From Bryobacteraceae bacterium (GTDB lineage Bacteria; Acidobacteriota; Terriglobia; Bryobacterales; Bryobacteraceae), in assembly GCA_023384675.1 (NCBI GenBank), contig JAHDVK010000032.1:1-60734 (forward strand): a stretch of DNA of 60,734 nucleotides, written 5' to 3'. Shown here piece after piece: positions 18,182 through 26,719 of this stretch. The notes under the pieces are model-generated. The model ran no database searches. It was not told the DNA's origin and worked only from the letters and a program-made list of their open reading frames with translations. The position numbers and the translations under genes were made by a program. Every line of letters begins with the position of its first letter. Within the stretch, counting starts at the first letter, position 1.

Positions 18182-20238
18182 CTCGCGCCGCCGCGGCCCT
18201 GCTCCTGTTCGTTCTCGCCGCCCACGCGCAAGCCCCGCGCCCCATCGCCAGCTACGATATCCGCGCCACCCTCGATCCCGCGAAACGAACCATCACCGGC
18301 AGCCAGACCCTCACCTGGGTCAACGACTCGCCGGACACCGTTCCGACACTTCAATTCCATCTCTACCTCAACGCCTTCAAAAACGAGCAATCCACGTTCA
18401 TTCGCGGACTCGGCGGCCGGCTTCGCATCAGCCGTCCCGAGCGGATCGATTGGGGCTATGTGGAGATTCGCAGCCTGAAGCTCGCTGGCGGCGAGGACCT
18501 GACGGGTAAGATTCGCTTCATCCAGCCCGGCGACGGCAATCCGCACGACCAGACCGTCATCGAAGTGCCGCTCCCCGCGCCCGTGCCCCCGGGGGGCATT
18601 GTGAGCGCCGGGATCGATTTCGTTTCCAAACTGCCCCGTCTGATCGCCCGCACCGGTTACCACGGTGATTTCCACCTCGCCGGACAATGGTTCCCCAAAC
18701 TCGGCGTCTGGGAGACCCGCGGCTTCCGGCAGCGCCCGGAAGCGGGCTGGAATTGCCACCAGTTCCACGCAAATTCCGAGTTCTATGCCAATTTTGGCAA
18801 CTACCGGGTGACGCTGACCGCGCCTCTGCAATACGAAATCGGCGCCACGGGCATCGGGAAGTCCCGCCTCGTGGATGAAACCGCCGGCAAAGCCACCTGG
18901 GTCTTCGAGCAGGAAATGGCGACCGACTTCGCCTTCACCGCCCAGCCCGGCTTTGTCCGCCTCGAGCGCGACTTCGACCCCGCCGCTGAAATCACCGCCG
19001 CGGAACGCGCCGCCGCCGCGAGTCTGCTCGGCCTCCCCGAAACGGAACTCGCCCTGCCCCCCACCCGGATGATCCTGCTTCTGCAGCCCGAGCACCGCGA
19101 TCAGGCCGAAAGGCAGTTCCGCGCCTTGAAGCATGGGATCAAGTGGTTTGGTCTTTGGTACGGCCCCTACCCGCATCCAGCCATCACGCTCGTCGATCCG
19201 CCCTTCGGCGGCGTGCAGGCCGGCGGAATGGAATACCCCGCCTTCATCACCGGCGGTACCAGGTGGCGGGAGCCCGAAGATTATTTCAATTCCGACGAAA
19301 CCGTCGTCCACGAATTCGGCCATCAGTATTTCAAGGAGTTGATCGCCACCAATGAATTCGAGGAACCTTGGCTCGACGAAGGACTGACCCATTACGTCAC
19401 CACGAAAATCATGGAGCGGGAATATGGCCCCAGCCGCATTCCGTTCCGGATTTTTGGATGGAATCTGTCTAAATGGCTTCGCCTTCCTCTCCTTCACAAT
19501 GCGAGCGTCAACCGCATCGGCTACTTGGCCAATCCAGTCATCGACGATCTGCAGCGCTTCTCGTGGGACTACTACGACGGCGCCAGCTACGGACTGAACG
19601 CCTATCCACGCGCCGCAATTACGCTGAAAACCCTGGAAAACCTGCTCGGCGAGCAGACCATGGCCCGTGTCCTGCGCGCCTACGCCACCCGCTACCGATT
19701 CGGCCACCCCTCCTCCCGCGACTTCCAGGCCGTCGCGGAGGAGGTCTCCGGCCGCGATCTCGACTGGTTCTTCCGCCAGTTCGTCTTCGGTAGTCGCCTG
19801 CTCGATTACGCCGTGGCGGATGTCGAATCCAGGCCCATCGAACAACCTCTTGGCCTCTTCGACAACCCTGAAACCGGCGAACCGGAACTCCGGAAGGAAC
19901 GCGGCAAGCCCCCGCAACCGGAGATGTTCGAGTCCACCGTCAGCATCCGGCGTCTGGGCGATGCCGTCGCGCCCGTCAAAGTCCGCGTCACCTTCGAGAA
20001 CGGCGAGCAGGAACTGCGCGAATGGGACGGCCAATACCGCTGGGTGCGCTACACCTTCCTGCGCCCCGTCAAGATCGCCCGCGTCGCCGTGGACCCGGAC
20101 CGGCACTACGATCTGGACGTCAACTTCGCCAACAACTCCTGGCAATCCGCCCCCCAGACCAAGGCCCTCACCCACTGGAGCGGCACGCTGGTCTTCTGGC
20201 TCCAAAACCTATTCCTCTGGACGGGAGCCCTGCTCTAG
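18178..20238 (+). CDS. Exported M1-family zinc metallopeptidase
   Basis: 686 residues from GTG 18178, which overlaps the upstream stop as GTGA and gives a clean signal peptide (ending AHAQA). An ATG at 18142 is in frame but would add a charged leader and a 40-base overlap. The zinc site HEFGH lies at 378-382 with the third ligand Glu401, the HEXXH-X18-E spacing of gluzincins; GGMEYP at 349-354 replaces the GAMEN exopeptidase motif. Likely a periplasmic aminopeptidase-like enzyme. It is 1 base from the next gene in the hydrolase cluster. Confidence 0.92.
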   Translation: MTRAAAALLLFVLAAHAQAPRPIASYDIRATLDPAKRTITGSQTLTWVNDSPDTVPTLQFHLYLNAFKNEQSTFIRGLGGRLRISRPERIDWGYVEIRSLKLAGGEDLTGKIRFIQPGDGNPHDQTVIEVPLPAPVPPGGIVSAGIDFVSKLPRLIARTGYHGDFHLAGQWFPKLGVWETRGFRQRPEAGWNCHQFHANSEFYANFGNYRVTLTAPLQYEIGATGIGKSRLVDETAGKATWVFEQEMATDFAFTAQPGFVRLERDFDPAAEITAAERAAAASLLGLPETELALPPTRMILLLQPEHRDQAERQFRALKHGIKWFGLWYGPYPHPAITLVDPPFGGVQAGGMEYPAFITGGTRWREPEDYFNSDETVVHEFGHQYFKELIATNEFEEPWLDEGLTHYVTTKIMEREYGPSRIPFRIFGWNLSKWLRLPLLHNASVNRIGYLANPVIDDLQRFSWDYYDGASYGLNAYPRAAITLKTLENLLGEQTMARVLRAYATRYRFGHPSSRDFQAVAEEVSGRDLDWFFRQFVFGSRLLDYAVADVESRPIEQPLGLFDNPETGEPELRKERGKPPQPEMFESTVSIRRLGDAVAPVKVRVTFENGEQELREWDGQYRWVRYTFLRPVKIARVAVDPDRHYDLDVNFANNSWQSAPQTKALTHWSGTLVFWLQNLFLWTGALL

Positions 20239-20239
20239 C

Positions 20240-21151
20240 ATGAAACCGCAGCCCGTCTGGAGAACCCTTAGCAACGCCCGGGCCCACACCGGCCGGGCCG
20301 CCCGCGGACTGTGGATCATCTGGGCCGCCTATTCCGCGCTCGCTCTCATCGCCGCCGCGCCCGCCGCCGCCTCACTCGCAAAGCACTTCGGCTTCAGCGT
20401 TAGCACTGGAAAGCTCGCCCTCGAACTCGACCCCGCCGCGATTGCCGAATGGATCTACGCCACCCGAAACGAACCCGCGCTCCATCTGGCGGCCGCAATC
20501 CTCGCCGGAATTGCCGCCGCTGTCGCGCTCTCGGTGTTCCTCGCCGGCGGCGCGCTCGCCCAACTCGCCAAACGCGCCGGCTTCCTCGAAGGCGGCGGCC
20601 GCTACTTCTGGCGCTTCCTCCGGCTGGCTCTGCTGGCCGGCATCTTCTATCTCATGATCTTCGGTCTCGCCGGCGCCGCACACCGGGGGATCGCGTCGCT
20701 GTTTGAAGACTCCCTCGCCGAACGGCCCTTCGCCCTCGCCTCCCAGGCCGTCAACGCGCTGCTGATGCTTCTCATCTGGACGATCGCCGCCGCCTTCGAC
20801 TACGCCAAGGTCCGCATGGTCGTGGATGACTCCCGCCACGCCTTCGCCGCGGGCTTCGCGGCCCTCTGGTTCGTCCTCCGCAACCCCCGGAGAACGCTCC
20901 CTCCCCTCGCCGTCATCGCCGTTTGCAGCGCCGCGCTGTTCGCCTTCTATCAGACCTCCTACAACCTATTTGACTACCGCGGCCTGCGCACCATTCTCAT
21001 CTCCATCGCCGGCCAGCAAATCTATATCCTGTTGCGCGTCTGGCTGCGCCTCTGGCAGTGGTCCACCTGCTTTCAGGTCGACCTCGCCCTCCGCCGGCCC
21101 GCTTCCTCCTGGGCGCTCACCGGACCCGAACCCCACGGCGATAACATTTAG
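20240..21151 (+). CDS. Multi-pass membrane protein of unknown function
   Basis: 303 residues starting at ATG 20240, one base after the peptidase stop. Several hydrophobic helices are visible at about 23-48, 78-102, 125-150, 165-190, 215-240 and 260-280, with a basic C-terminal part. No family motif recognised. It is embedded in a run of peptidase and hydrolase genes with 1- to 3-base spacings, so it may anchor or serve that secreted-enzyme group. The open frame extends upstream within the peptidase gene, but that part is a shadow. Confidence 0.8.
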   Translation: MKPQPVWRTLSNARAHTGRAARGLWIIWAAYSALALIAAAPAAASLAKHFGFSVSTGKLALELDPAAIAEWIYATRNEPALHLAAAILAGIAAAVALSVFLAGGALAQLAKRAGFLEGGGRYFWRFLRLALLAGIFYLMIFGLAGAAHRGIASLFEDSLAERPFALASQAVNALLMLLIWTIAAAFDYAKVRMVVDDSRHAFAAGFAALWFVLRNPRRTLPPLAVIAVCSAALFAFYQTSYNLFDYRGLRTILISIAGQQIYILLRVWLRLWQWSTCFQVDLALRRPASSWALTGPEPHGDNI

Positions 21152-21154
21152 GTA

Positions 21155-22195
21155 ATGCGCCGCCGTTCCCTTCTCACCGCCGCGTTGGCCGCTCCCGCCG
21201 CCGCGCTGCAGCCCTCCTCTGCCGGGCTTCCGTTGATCAAACCTCCGGCCTTGAAGCCGGGCGATACCGTCTCCTGCATCACTCCTTCCACTTTCGTTGT
21301 GAACCCGGAGACCCGCCTGCAAGCCGAACGCATCGTCACCGCGCTCGGGCTGAAACCGAAATTCAGCGAAAACGCGGGCAAACGCTGGGGTTATCTCGGC
21401 GGCTCCGTCGAGGAGCGCGTTGCCGACCTCCACGCCGCCTTCCGCGACAAGGAAACCAAAGCCGTTTTCTGTGTCCGCGGCGGCTACGGCGCCGCCATGT
21501 TGCTCGACCGCATCGACTTCAACCTCATCCGCCGGAATCCCAAGATTCTGTTGGGCTATTCCGACATCACCGCGCTCCATCTCGGCATCCACCAGACCGC
21601 GCGCATCGTCACCCTGCACGGCCCCACCGTGCTCGATCCCTTCAACGAATTCACCTTCAACCACCTCAAGCGCGCCCTGTTCGACCCGAAACCCCTCGGC
21701 GAACTCAAGAACCCGCCTGAACGCAATCCTTTACGGCCGCTGCACCCCGTGCGCACGCTGCGCGGCGGCAAGGCCTCCGGGCCGCTCATCGGCGGCAATC
21801 TCACCCTCATTTCCACCACCATGGGCACCCCCTGGGAGATTCAAACCGAGGGCAAGATCCTCTTTCTCGAGGATGTCAGCGAGCAGCCCTACTCGATGGA
21901 CCGCATGCTCACGCAGCTCCGGCTGGCCGGCAAGTTCAATGGAATCAAAGGCTTGATCCTGGGTGAGTGTAACGATTGCCGCCCGCGCGAGTTCCGCCCC
22001 GCCTTCGAATCCACGCTCTCGCTGCCCGAGGTCTACGATCACGTCCTGGCGGACGTGAAAGTGCCCATCGTCTCGGGATTGGTGTTTGGCCACACCGAGG
22101 ACCAGTTTCCGCTGCCGTTGGGCGTGAATGCCACCCTGGACGCCGATGCGGCCACAATTACCGTGCAGGAACCGCACTTGGAAGGGGGTTTTTGA
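21155..22195 (+). CDS. Exported LD-carboxypeptidase (peptidase family S66)
   Basis: 346 residues. An RR-containing leader MRRRSLLTAALAAPAAAL resembles a short signal, possibly Tat-like. The S66 serine nucleophile is Ser136 in LLGYSDITALH, with Glu239 in LFLEDVSE and His313 in FGHTEDQ completing the Ser-Glu-His triad. FCVRGGYGA is the oxyanion region. The family cleaves L,D bonds in peptidoglycan tetrapeptides (LdcA) or detoxifies peptide antibiotics (MccF). Periplasmic location and hydrolase neighbours favour murein or peptide turnover. Its stop overlaps the next start by one base (TGATG). Confidence 0.92.
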   Translation: MRRRSLLTAALAAPAAALQPSSAGLPLIKPPALKPGDTVSCITPSTFVVNPETRLQAERIVTALGLKPKFSENAGKRWGYLGGSVEERVADLHAAFRDKETKAVFCVRGGYGAAMLLDRIDFNLIRRNPKILLGYSDITALHLGIHQTARIVTLHGPTVLDPFNEFTFNHLKRALFDPKPLGELKNPPERNPLRPLHPVRTLRGGKASGPLIGGNLTLISTTMGTPWEIQTEGKILFLEDVSEQPYSMDRMLTQLRLAGKFNGIKGLILGECNDCRPREFRPAFESTLSLPEVYDHVLADVKVPIVSGLVFGHTEDQFPLPLGVNATLDADAATITVQEPHLEGGF

Positions 22196-23019
22196 TGCAT
22201 TTTTTGCTCTTTTTTGCGCTTTTTTGTGCGTCTCTGACGGCCCAAACGCCCCAAACCGAATTTCTGTGGCCCGAAGGCGCGCCCGGCGCCGTGGGATCCG
22301 AGGATCTCGACAAACCCACCCTCGCCTTCTGGCCCGCGCCGCAACCCAACGGCGCCGCCGTGCTCGTCTGCCCCGGCGGCGGCTACGGCGCTCTGGCGAT
22401 GGACCACGAAGGCAAACAGGTCGCCGAATGGTTCAATAGCTTCGGCGTGTCGGCGTTCATCCTCAAATACCGGTTGGGGCCTCGCTACCGCCATCCGGCC
22501 CCGCTCGATGACGCGCGGCGCGCCATGCGCATGATTCGCGAGCGCGCAACCCGCGTTGGGCTGGACCGCGCGCGCATCGGCGTAATGGGCTTTTCGGCGG
22601 GCGGCCACCTCGCCTCAACCCTCTCCACGCTCTACGAATCGGCCGAAGAGCGGCCCGATTTCTCGATTCTCGTCTACCCGGTGATCAGCTTCAGCACGCA
22701 GCACGGACATTCGGGCTCGCTGCGGAATCTGCTCGGCTGGCCGGCGGACCCGCAACTCGTATGGCGGCTATCCACCGAGCGCGCCGTGACCGCGGAGACC
22801 CCGCCCACATTCCTGTTCCACACCAACGCCGACACGGGCGTGCCGCCGGAGAATAGTGTGCTCTACTATCTGGCGCTGCGCCGCCACGGCATACCCGCCG
22901 AATTGCACATCTATCAGGACGGCCGCCACGGCGTGGGACTCGCGCCGAAAGACCCGGTGCTGTCCTCGTGGCCGGCACGGCTGAAGGACTGGCTCAAAGT
23001 GCGCGGGGTGGTTCAGTAA
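22195..23019 (+). CDS. Exported alpha/beta hydrolase, acetyl-esterase (BD-FAE) type
   Basis: 274 residues from ATG 22195, overlapping the S66 stop by one base. The signal peptide MHFLLFFALFCASLTAQ is followed by EFLWPEGAPG, a common opening of this esterase family. CPGGGYGAL forms the HGG-like oxyanion hole, GFSAGG holds the nucleophile Ser, and HTNADTGVPPENS and GRHGVGL supply the Asp and His. Likely deacetylates plant or microbial polysaccharides in the periplasm. It closes the hydrolase cluster. Confidence 0.9.
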   Translation: MHFLLFFALFCASLTAQTPQTEFLWPEGAPGAVGSEDLDKPTLAFWPAPQPNGAAVLVCPGGGYGALAMDHEGKQVAEWFNSFGVSAFILKYRLGPRYRHPAPLDDARRAMRMIRERATRVGLDRARIGVMGFSAGGHLASTLSTLYESAEERPDFSILVYPVISFSTQHGHSGSLRNLLGWPADPQLVWRLSTERAVTAETPPTFLFHTNADTGVPPENSVLYYLALRRHGIPAELHIYQDGRHGVGLAPKDPVLSSWPARLKDWLKVRGVVQ

Positions 23020-23053
23020 CCGGGCCGTCCGGGGCCGCGTCCATGGGAGCGCA

Positions 23054-24103
23054 ATGATGCGTGGCTTGCTTGTTCTCGCGGCGGCGGCCTGCGCGATGGC
23101 GCAGCAGCCCATCCCTCCGCCCGAAGAGCCCGCCACGGCGCGAAAGCCGGAAGCCAGGTCGGGGGCGCGCGACCCTGGGCGACCCGTGCTGCGGCGCGGC
23201 GGCCCGGCAAAAGAGCGCCGCGTGGAGGAAGGGCCCGTGGCCCGGCCGCAGGAAAACCCCGCCTATCGCGTGCTGGACGTGGATGCGGAGGGGCGCGCGG
23301 TGGCCGCCCCGGAAGGTCCGCAACTGCCCCCGGAAGAGGAATTGCTGGAGCGCGCCCGCGCGATTGCGCTCGAATACATTGACAGGCTGCCCAACTTCCT
23401 GGTCGAGCAGCACGTGTACCGCTACAAGGGCGAGGGCCTGCGCCCGCAATGGAAGAAGCAGGACGAACTGCAGGTCGAGGTGATGTACATCGACCGCAAG
23501 GAGGACTACGGCGCCGTCCGGAGGAACGGGCGGCTGCTGCGCAAAGGCGGGCCCGAGGAGACCGGCACCTGGTCCACCGGCGAGTTTGGAACGTATCTGC
23601 TGATGGTGCTGGGCGCCAGCCCGGTGCCGAAGTTCACTCCGCGGGAACAGCGCGAGGAGATCGGCGGCATGCGGGCCGTGGTCTACGATTTCACGGCGCA
23701 CACCGTGCCCGGCAACTGGGAGATCCGTATCGGCGGCACCGCGCAGCCGCCGTTTCAGGGCCGGATCTGGGTGGACGAGGAATCGGCGAGGGTAATCCGC
23801 ATCGAGATGGATACGCGCCAGCTTCCGCCCACTTACGCCGTGGACAAAGTAGAGCTGACCATCGACTACGGCTGGGTGGAGATCGCGGGACAGAAGCACT
23901 TCATGCCGGTGAGAAGCGACAACTTGAGCTGCTACCGGGAGTCGGTGACTTGCACGCGAAACGAGACGTTTTTCCGCAATTACCGGCGTTTCGGCGTGGA
24001 ATCGCAAGTCCTGCAGGTGGAGAGCGAAATCACCTTCGACGGCGAGGACCCGAAGAAATCCAAGACAACGCCGCCCTCGCTCGATCCGAAGAAGCCGGAA
24101 TAG
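23054..24103 (+). CDS. Exported hypothetical protein
   Basis: 349 residues with a signal peptide (LLVLAAAACAMAQ). A Pro/Arg/Glu-rich region to about 100 precedes a folded domain (ALEYIDRLPNFLVEQHVYRYKG ... VYDFTAHTVPGNWEI ... GRIWVDEESARVIRIEMDT ... DYGWVEIAGQKHFMPVRS). That pattern of a beta-rich lipoprotein-carrier-like domain (LolA/outer-membrane-lipoprotein-sorting type) is seen in acidobacterial secreted proteins, but I cannot name the family with certainty. A second ATG directly follows the first; either may be used. Confidence 0.75.
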   Translation: MMRGLLVLAAAACAMAQQPIPPPEEPATARKPEARSGARDPGRPVLRRGGPAKERRVEEGPVARPQENPAYRVLDVDAEGRAVAAPEGPQLPPEEELLERARAIALEYIDRLPNFLVEQHVYRYKGEGLRPQWKKQDELQVEVMYIDRKEDYGAVRRNGRLLRKGGPEETGTWSTGEFGTYLLMVLGASPVPKFTPREQREEIGGMRAVVYDFTAHTVPGNWEIRIGGTAQPPFQGRIWVDEESARVIRIEMDTRQLPPTYAVDKVELTIDYGWVEIAGQKHFMPVRSDNLSCYRESVTCTRNETFFRNYRRFGVESQVLQVESEITFDGEDPKKSKTTPPSLDPKKPE

Positions 24104-24136
24104 GCGGCGTACAGGCATCCAGCGCACAATAGGGGA

Positions 24137-24919
24137 ATGGAATTCTGCCAGTGCCGCCGGACTTCGCTCGCGCCCACCATCAATGGACTTGTGGACTGCG
24201 AGCCCTGGAACCTCGCCGAGTGGTCGCCGCGCTTCGTGGACATGGCGACCGGCGCGCCCGGCTGGTGGGACACGCGCGCTGCGGCGCTGTGGGACAACGA
24301 AGCGCTCTACGTCGCTTTCCGCGTGGAGGAACCGTTCGTCCGCGCGGACCTGACCGAAAGGGATTCGCTCATTTTCCAGGAGAATGACGTCGAACTCTTT
24401 ATCGACGGCGGCGACTGCTACTACGAACTCGAAGTGAACGCCCGGAACACGCTCTACGAGGTGTTCTTCGTGTGGAAGGATTCCCCTCTGCCGGAGCGGC
24501 CGGAATACGATCCGCGCCGGCGGAACGCGCTCACTTTCGCGGGCGACTACGACCGGCGGCCGGAATCGTTCTGGCGGGGCACGCACCCGCGGGGCCCGCG
24601 CTGGGCGTACCTCGACTGGGACTTCCCCGGTCTGCGATCCGCCGTTCATATCGATGGCACGCTGAATGACGACACCGACATCGACCGCGGCTGGAGCGTC
24701 ACGCTGGCGCTGCCCTGGGCTGGCATGAAGGAACTGGCGAACGGGCGCGCGCTGCCTCCCGAACCGGGCGACGAGTGGCGGATGTTTTTCGGCCGTTTTC
24801 AGAAGCTCGAATCAGCGGGTAAAGAAGTGCAGCCTCACCCCGCCTGGTGCTGGACCCCGCACGGGGTGTACGACACGCACATGCCGGAGCGGTTCACGCG
24901 GGTGCGGTTTGTGGGGTGA
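24137..24919 (+). CDS. CBM9-like carbohydrate-binding protein without signal peptide
   Basis: 260 residues. Segments INGLVDCEPWNLAEWSPRFVD, AAALWDNEALYVAFRVEEP, FQENDVELFIDGGDCYYELEVNARNTLYEV and WSVTLALPWAGM are the classic CBM9-like (DOMON-related) beta-sandwich features. No signal peptide is present at ATG 24137, unlike most relatives. CACAAT at 24125-24130 followed by AGGGGA could give either a near-leaderless mRNA or a ribosome binding site. Likely binds sugars; stand-alone, not fused to an enzyme. Confidence 0.83.
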   Translation: MEFCQCRRTSLAPTINGLVDCEPWNLAEWSPRFVDMATGAPGWWDTRAAALWDNEALYVAFRVEEPFVRADLTERDSLIFQENDVELFIDGGDCYYELEVNARNTLYEVFFVWKDSPLPERPEYDPRRRNALTFAGDYDRRPESFWRGTHPRGPRWAYLDWDFPGLRSAVHIDGTLNDDTDIDRGWSVTLALPWAGMKELANGRALPPEPGDEWRMFFGRFQKLESAGKEVQPHPAWCWTPHGVYDTHMPERFTRVRFVG

Positions 24920-25034
24920 TTCGAGGATTTTGTGAAGGAGTCCCCGCTGCATCTGCCGGCCGGTTGACACCGGCGGCTGGAACGAAATGACCGTGCTGAT
25001 CCCATCCGCCCCTATGGTGGCTGTTCGCCACGAA

Positions 25035-25068
25035 TAACCTACTTGCCAAATACTAACCAAGTAGGTTA
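25035..25068. promoter_or_regulatory. Palindromic operator of the MqsA-like regulator
   Basis: Perfect 11-bp arms TAACCTACTTG (25035-25045) and CAAGTAGGTTA (25058-25068) with a 12-base spacer, ending 12 bases before ATG 25081. Its right part reads AACCAAGTAGGTT (25055-25067), one base from the AACCT-N3-AGGTT box known for Escherichia coli MqsA. Probably autoregulatory. Confidence 0.7.
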
Positions 25069-25080
25069 ATCTGGCCCGAA

Positions 25081-25500
25081 ATGGCAGCGAAAACCGGCAA
25101 GTGCCCATCCTGCGGAGAGGCAAACTTGGTGCGCGGCACGCGCGACATTCCCTACGTCTACAAGGGCGAAACGATTGCGATTCCGGCCGTGCGAGGCGAG
25201 TTCTGCCCGGCTTGCGGAGAAAGCGTGCTGGGCGCGGCGGAGTCAAAGCGAGTCAGCGCGGCGATGCTCGACTTCAACAAGCAGGTAAACGCCTCCATTG
25301 TCGATCCGGCTTTCATTGCGCGCGTGCGGAAGAAGCTGGCGCTCGACCAGAGGCAGGCGGCCACGATCTTCGGCGGCGGGCCGAATGCTTTTTCTCGCTA
25401 TGAGAACGGCAAGACCAAGCCGCCACTAGCACTCGTGAAACTGTTCATATTGTTGGACCGGCATCCGAACCTGCTGAATGAAGTCCACCCAGGCCGGTAG
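25081..25500 (+). CDS. mqsA: MqsA-type antitoxin/transcriptional regulator, orphan
   Basis: 139 residues. The N-terminal zinc-binding domain has CPSC (Cys8, Cys11) and CPAC (Cys42, Cys45). The C-terminal Xre-type helix-turn-helix holds GGGPNAFSRYENGK, matching the DNA-reading Asn and Arg of E. coli MqsA (here Asn102 and Arg106). In known loci the toxin gene mqsR lies just upstream; here only about 160 bases separate it from the CBM9 gene and contain no such frame, so the antitoxin stands alone. A perfect palindrome sits before the start. It probably represses itself and perhaps other genes. Confidence 0.9.
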   Translation: MAAKTGKCPSCGEANLVRGTRDIPYVYKGETIAIPAVRGEFCPACGESVLGAAESKRVSAAMLDFNKQVNASIVDPAFIARVRKKLALDQRQAATIFGGGPNAFSRYENGKTKPPLALVKLFILLDRHPNLLNEVHPGR

Positions 25501-25570
25501 CCCGGCGTTATCTTCCTCGCTGTGCCACGGCGGCCGCGCAGGCTTCGGCGTACGGCGCTGATGAGACCGA

Positions 25571-25984
25571 TCAGAGACCCGGCAAAAACCTCTTGGATCC
25601 AGTTTTCAAAAGCGTGGCGTCCCTGAGTACGCTTTGAGCACACCGCCTGAGCCTGGCCTCCGGGCAGTCACCTTGGCTCAGGCCCATCACGCGCCCATCT
25701 ATCGTCTTGAATTCCACCCGATACTGTGCACGACTACCACGCCAAGAGCGCTTCGATACCACGTGGTCCGAAATCGCTACCAACCAGGTGCCCTCGGCAC
25801 CCCCACTACTGAGACTGAAGTCTGACGACAATTTGAAAACCCGCTCAAGTTCCGTCTGGAACCTTCTGGTCAGGCCATCATCTCCTCGCCGCCAGATTTC
25901 TACTGGGGTCGTATCCGCGCCTGCTGAAACAAAGCCCCAACACAGGAGGCACACCACCGGCCCTAGACGCCACATCCTATGCAT
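25571..25984 (-). CDS. Small exported hypothetical protein
   Basis: 137 residues. A signal peptide (VVCLLCWGFVSAGA) precedes a mixed charged domain (FQTELERVFKLSSDFSLSSGG, TWLVAISDHVV, YRVEFKTIDGRVMG, ARLRRCAQSVLRDA). GGGAG lies 6 bases before ATG 25984. Base composition is lower in G/C than in the flanking genes, in line with an acquired segment. No family recognised. The upstream fragment overlaps its start by 8 bases, so the two may have been one transcription unit. Confidence 0.6.
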   Translation of the reverse strand: MHRMWRLGPVVCLLCWGFVSAGADTTPVEIWRRGDDGLTRRFQTELERVFKLSSDFSLSSGGAEGTWLVAISDHVVSKRSWRGSRAQYRVEFKTIDGRVMGLSQGDCPEARLRRCAQSVLRDATLLKTGSKRFLPGL

Positions 25985-26309
25985 CCTCTACTCCCGCGCT
26001 CGTCTGCCATGCAGTGCCTGAGCGCAGCGGGCGCTGTCCGGAATTGAGACATTCAAGCACATCTTCCTCAATGGTCTCCGGGTCAGCACGCACCATGAGT
26101 TTAACTCGGACCTCCCAGCCTCCGGGCAGCCAGGAGTATCCTGACCAAACGTGGTTACGCGCCGGGTCCACCTCACGTGGTGGAGGTTGGGCGACGCCTC
26201 TTGATCCTATGCCCAGATTAGGGGTTCGGGGACCCGGTGTTCCCAAAAGTCGAATTTCGACCGGCGAGGAAAACGCGGATCGTGAACCCGGCAAGGGGGC
26301 TATATGCAT
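25977..26309 (-). CDS. Doubtful short coding fragment
   Basis: The open frame ends HVWSGYSWLPGGWEVRVKLMV...EEDVLECLNSG and its stop overlaps the next gene's start, which looks like real coding. The first half is Pro/Gly-rich and not protein-like; a GTG at 26171 or ATG at 26102 could be the true start. It may be the remnant of a larger gene. No family recognised. Confidence 0.3.
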   Translation of the reverse strand: MHIAPLPGSRSAFSSPVEIRLLGTPGPRTPNLGIGSRGVAQPPPREVDPARNHVWSGYSWLPGGWEVRVKLMVRADPETIEEDVLECLNSGQRPLRSGTAWQTSAGVEDA

Positions 26310-26424
26310 GGGACGGGTGTGTGGAGAAATCGGGCGCCTCTCGCTCTACTCACGCGGGGCTCGCCTGCCACCATACCGGGAGTGTAAAGAACCCAAGGGC
26401 TTCTCGCCCGTCGCCCGCGTTTTA

Positions 26425-26497
26425 CCCCCACCTGACGGTGGGGGCTCATAAACGCCTTTGTTTCAATATGTTCCGCGCCTCCACCGTCAGATGGAGG
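26425..26497. repeat. Pair of REP/BIME-like palindromes in inverted orientation
   Basis: Hairpin A: CCCCCACC (26425-26432), TGAC, GGTGGGGG (26437-26444). Hairpin B: CCTCCA (26478-26483), 8-base loop, TGGAGG (26492-26497). The reverse complement of A agrees with B at 17 of 20 positions, so they are two copies of one element facing opposite ways, 33 bases apart. Confidence 0.6.
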
Positions 26498-26662
26498 TCG
26501 AAGCTGGTGCGTTGACGAGCCGGGGCGGGGACACACACGGTAAGGGAGGTGACTGCAGGAGCGTGGGTTCGAAACCTGTGGCGTTAGGCGCCGGAGTCTG
26601 ACACCATCAGGCCTCCATCGGCCAGGCCAGGAATCGCGGGCCTTTGACAGCGGCGAAGTTCG

Positions 26663-26712
26663 GATTGGTCCTCCTCCAATCGTTCTGTTATAACAAGGAT
26701 TATCGGAGGTGA
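26663..26712 (+). promoter_or_regulatory. Promoter, operator-like repeat and consensus ribosome binding site
   Basis: TTGGTC (26665-26670), 18-base spacer, TATAAC (26689-26694). GATTGG/CCAATC form a 6-bp inverted repeat (26663-26668 and 26676-26681) over the -35. GGAGGTGA at 26705-26712 lies 7 bases before ATG 26720 and is a full anti-16S match. Confidence 0.55.
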
Positions 26713-26719
26713 AACACTG

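Larger units (their letters stand above)
26310..26719. other. 410-base non-coding accessory stretch
   Basis: Holds two related palindromes in opposite orientation (26425-26444 and 26478-26497), a GTTCGAAAC T-loop-like string at 26567-26575 that does not fold into a tRNA, and the promoter region of the next gene. No gene is supported on either strand; the long minus-strand frame through here is a shadow. Confidence 0.6.

Noticed and set aside
17968-20205. 745-residue minus-strand frame
   Set aside because: Antisense of the M1 peptidase gene.
26555-26590. tRNA-like GGTTCGAAACC string
   Set aside because: The T-stem extends poorly, and no acceptor or anticodon arm could be folded around it; at most a tRNA-derived remnant.
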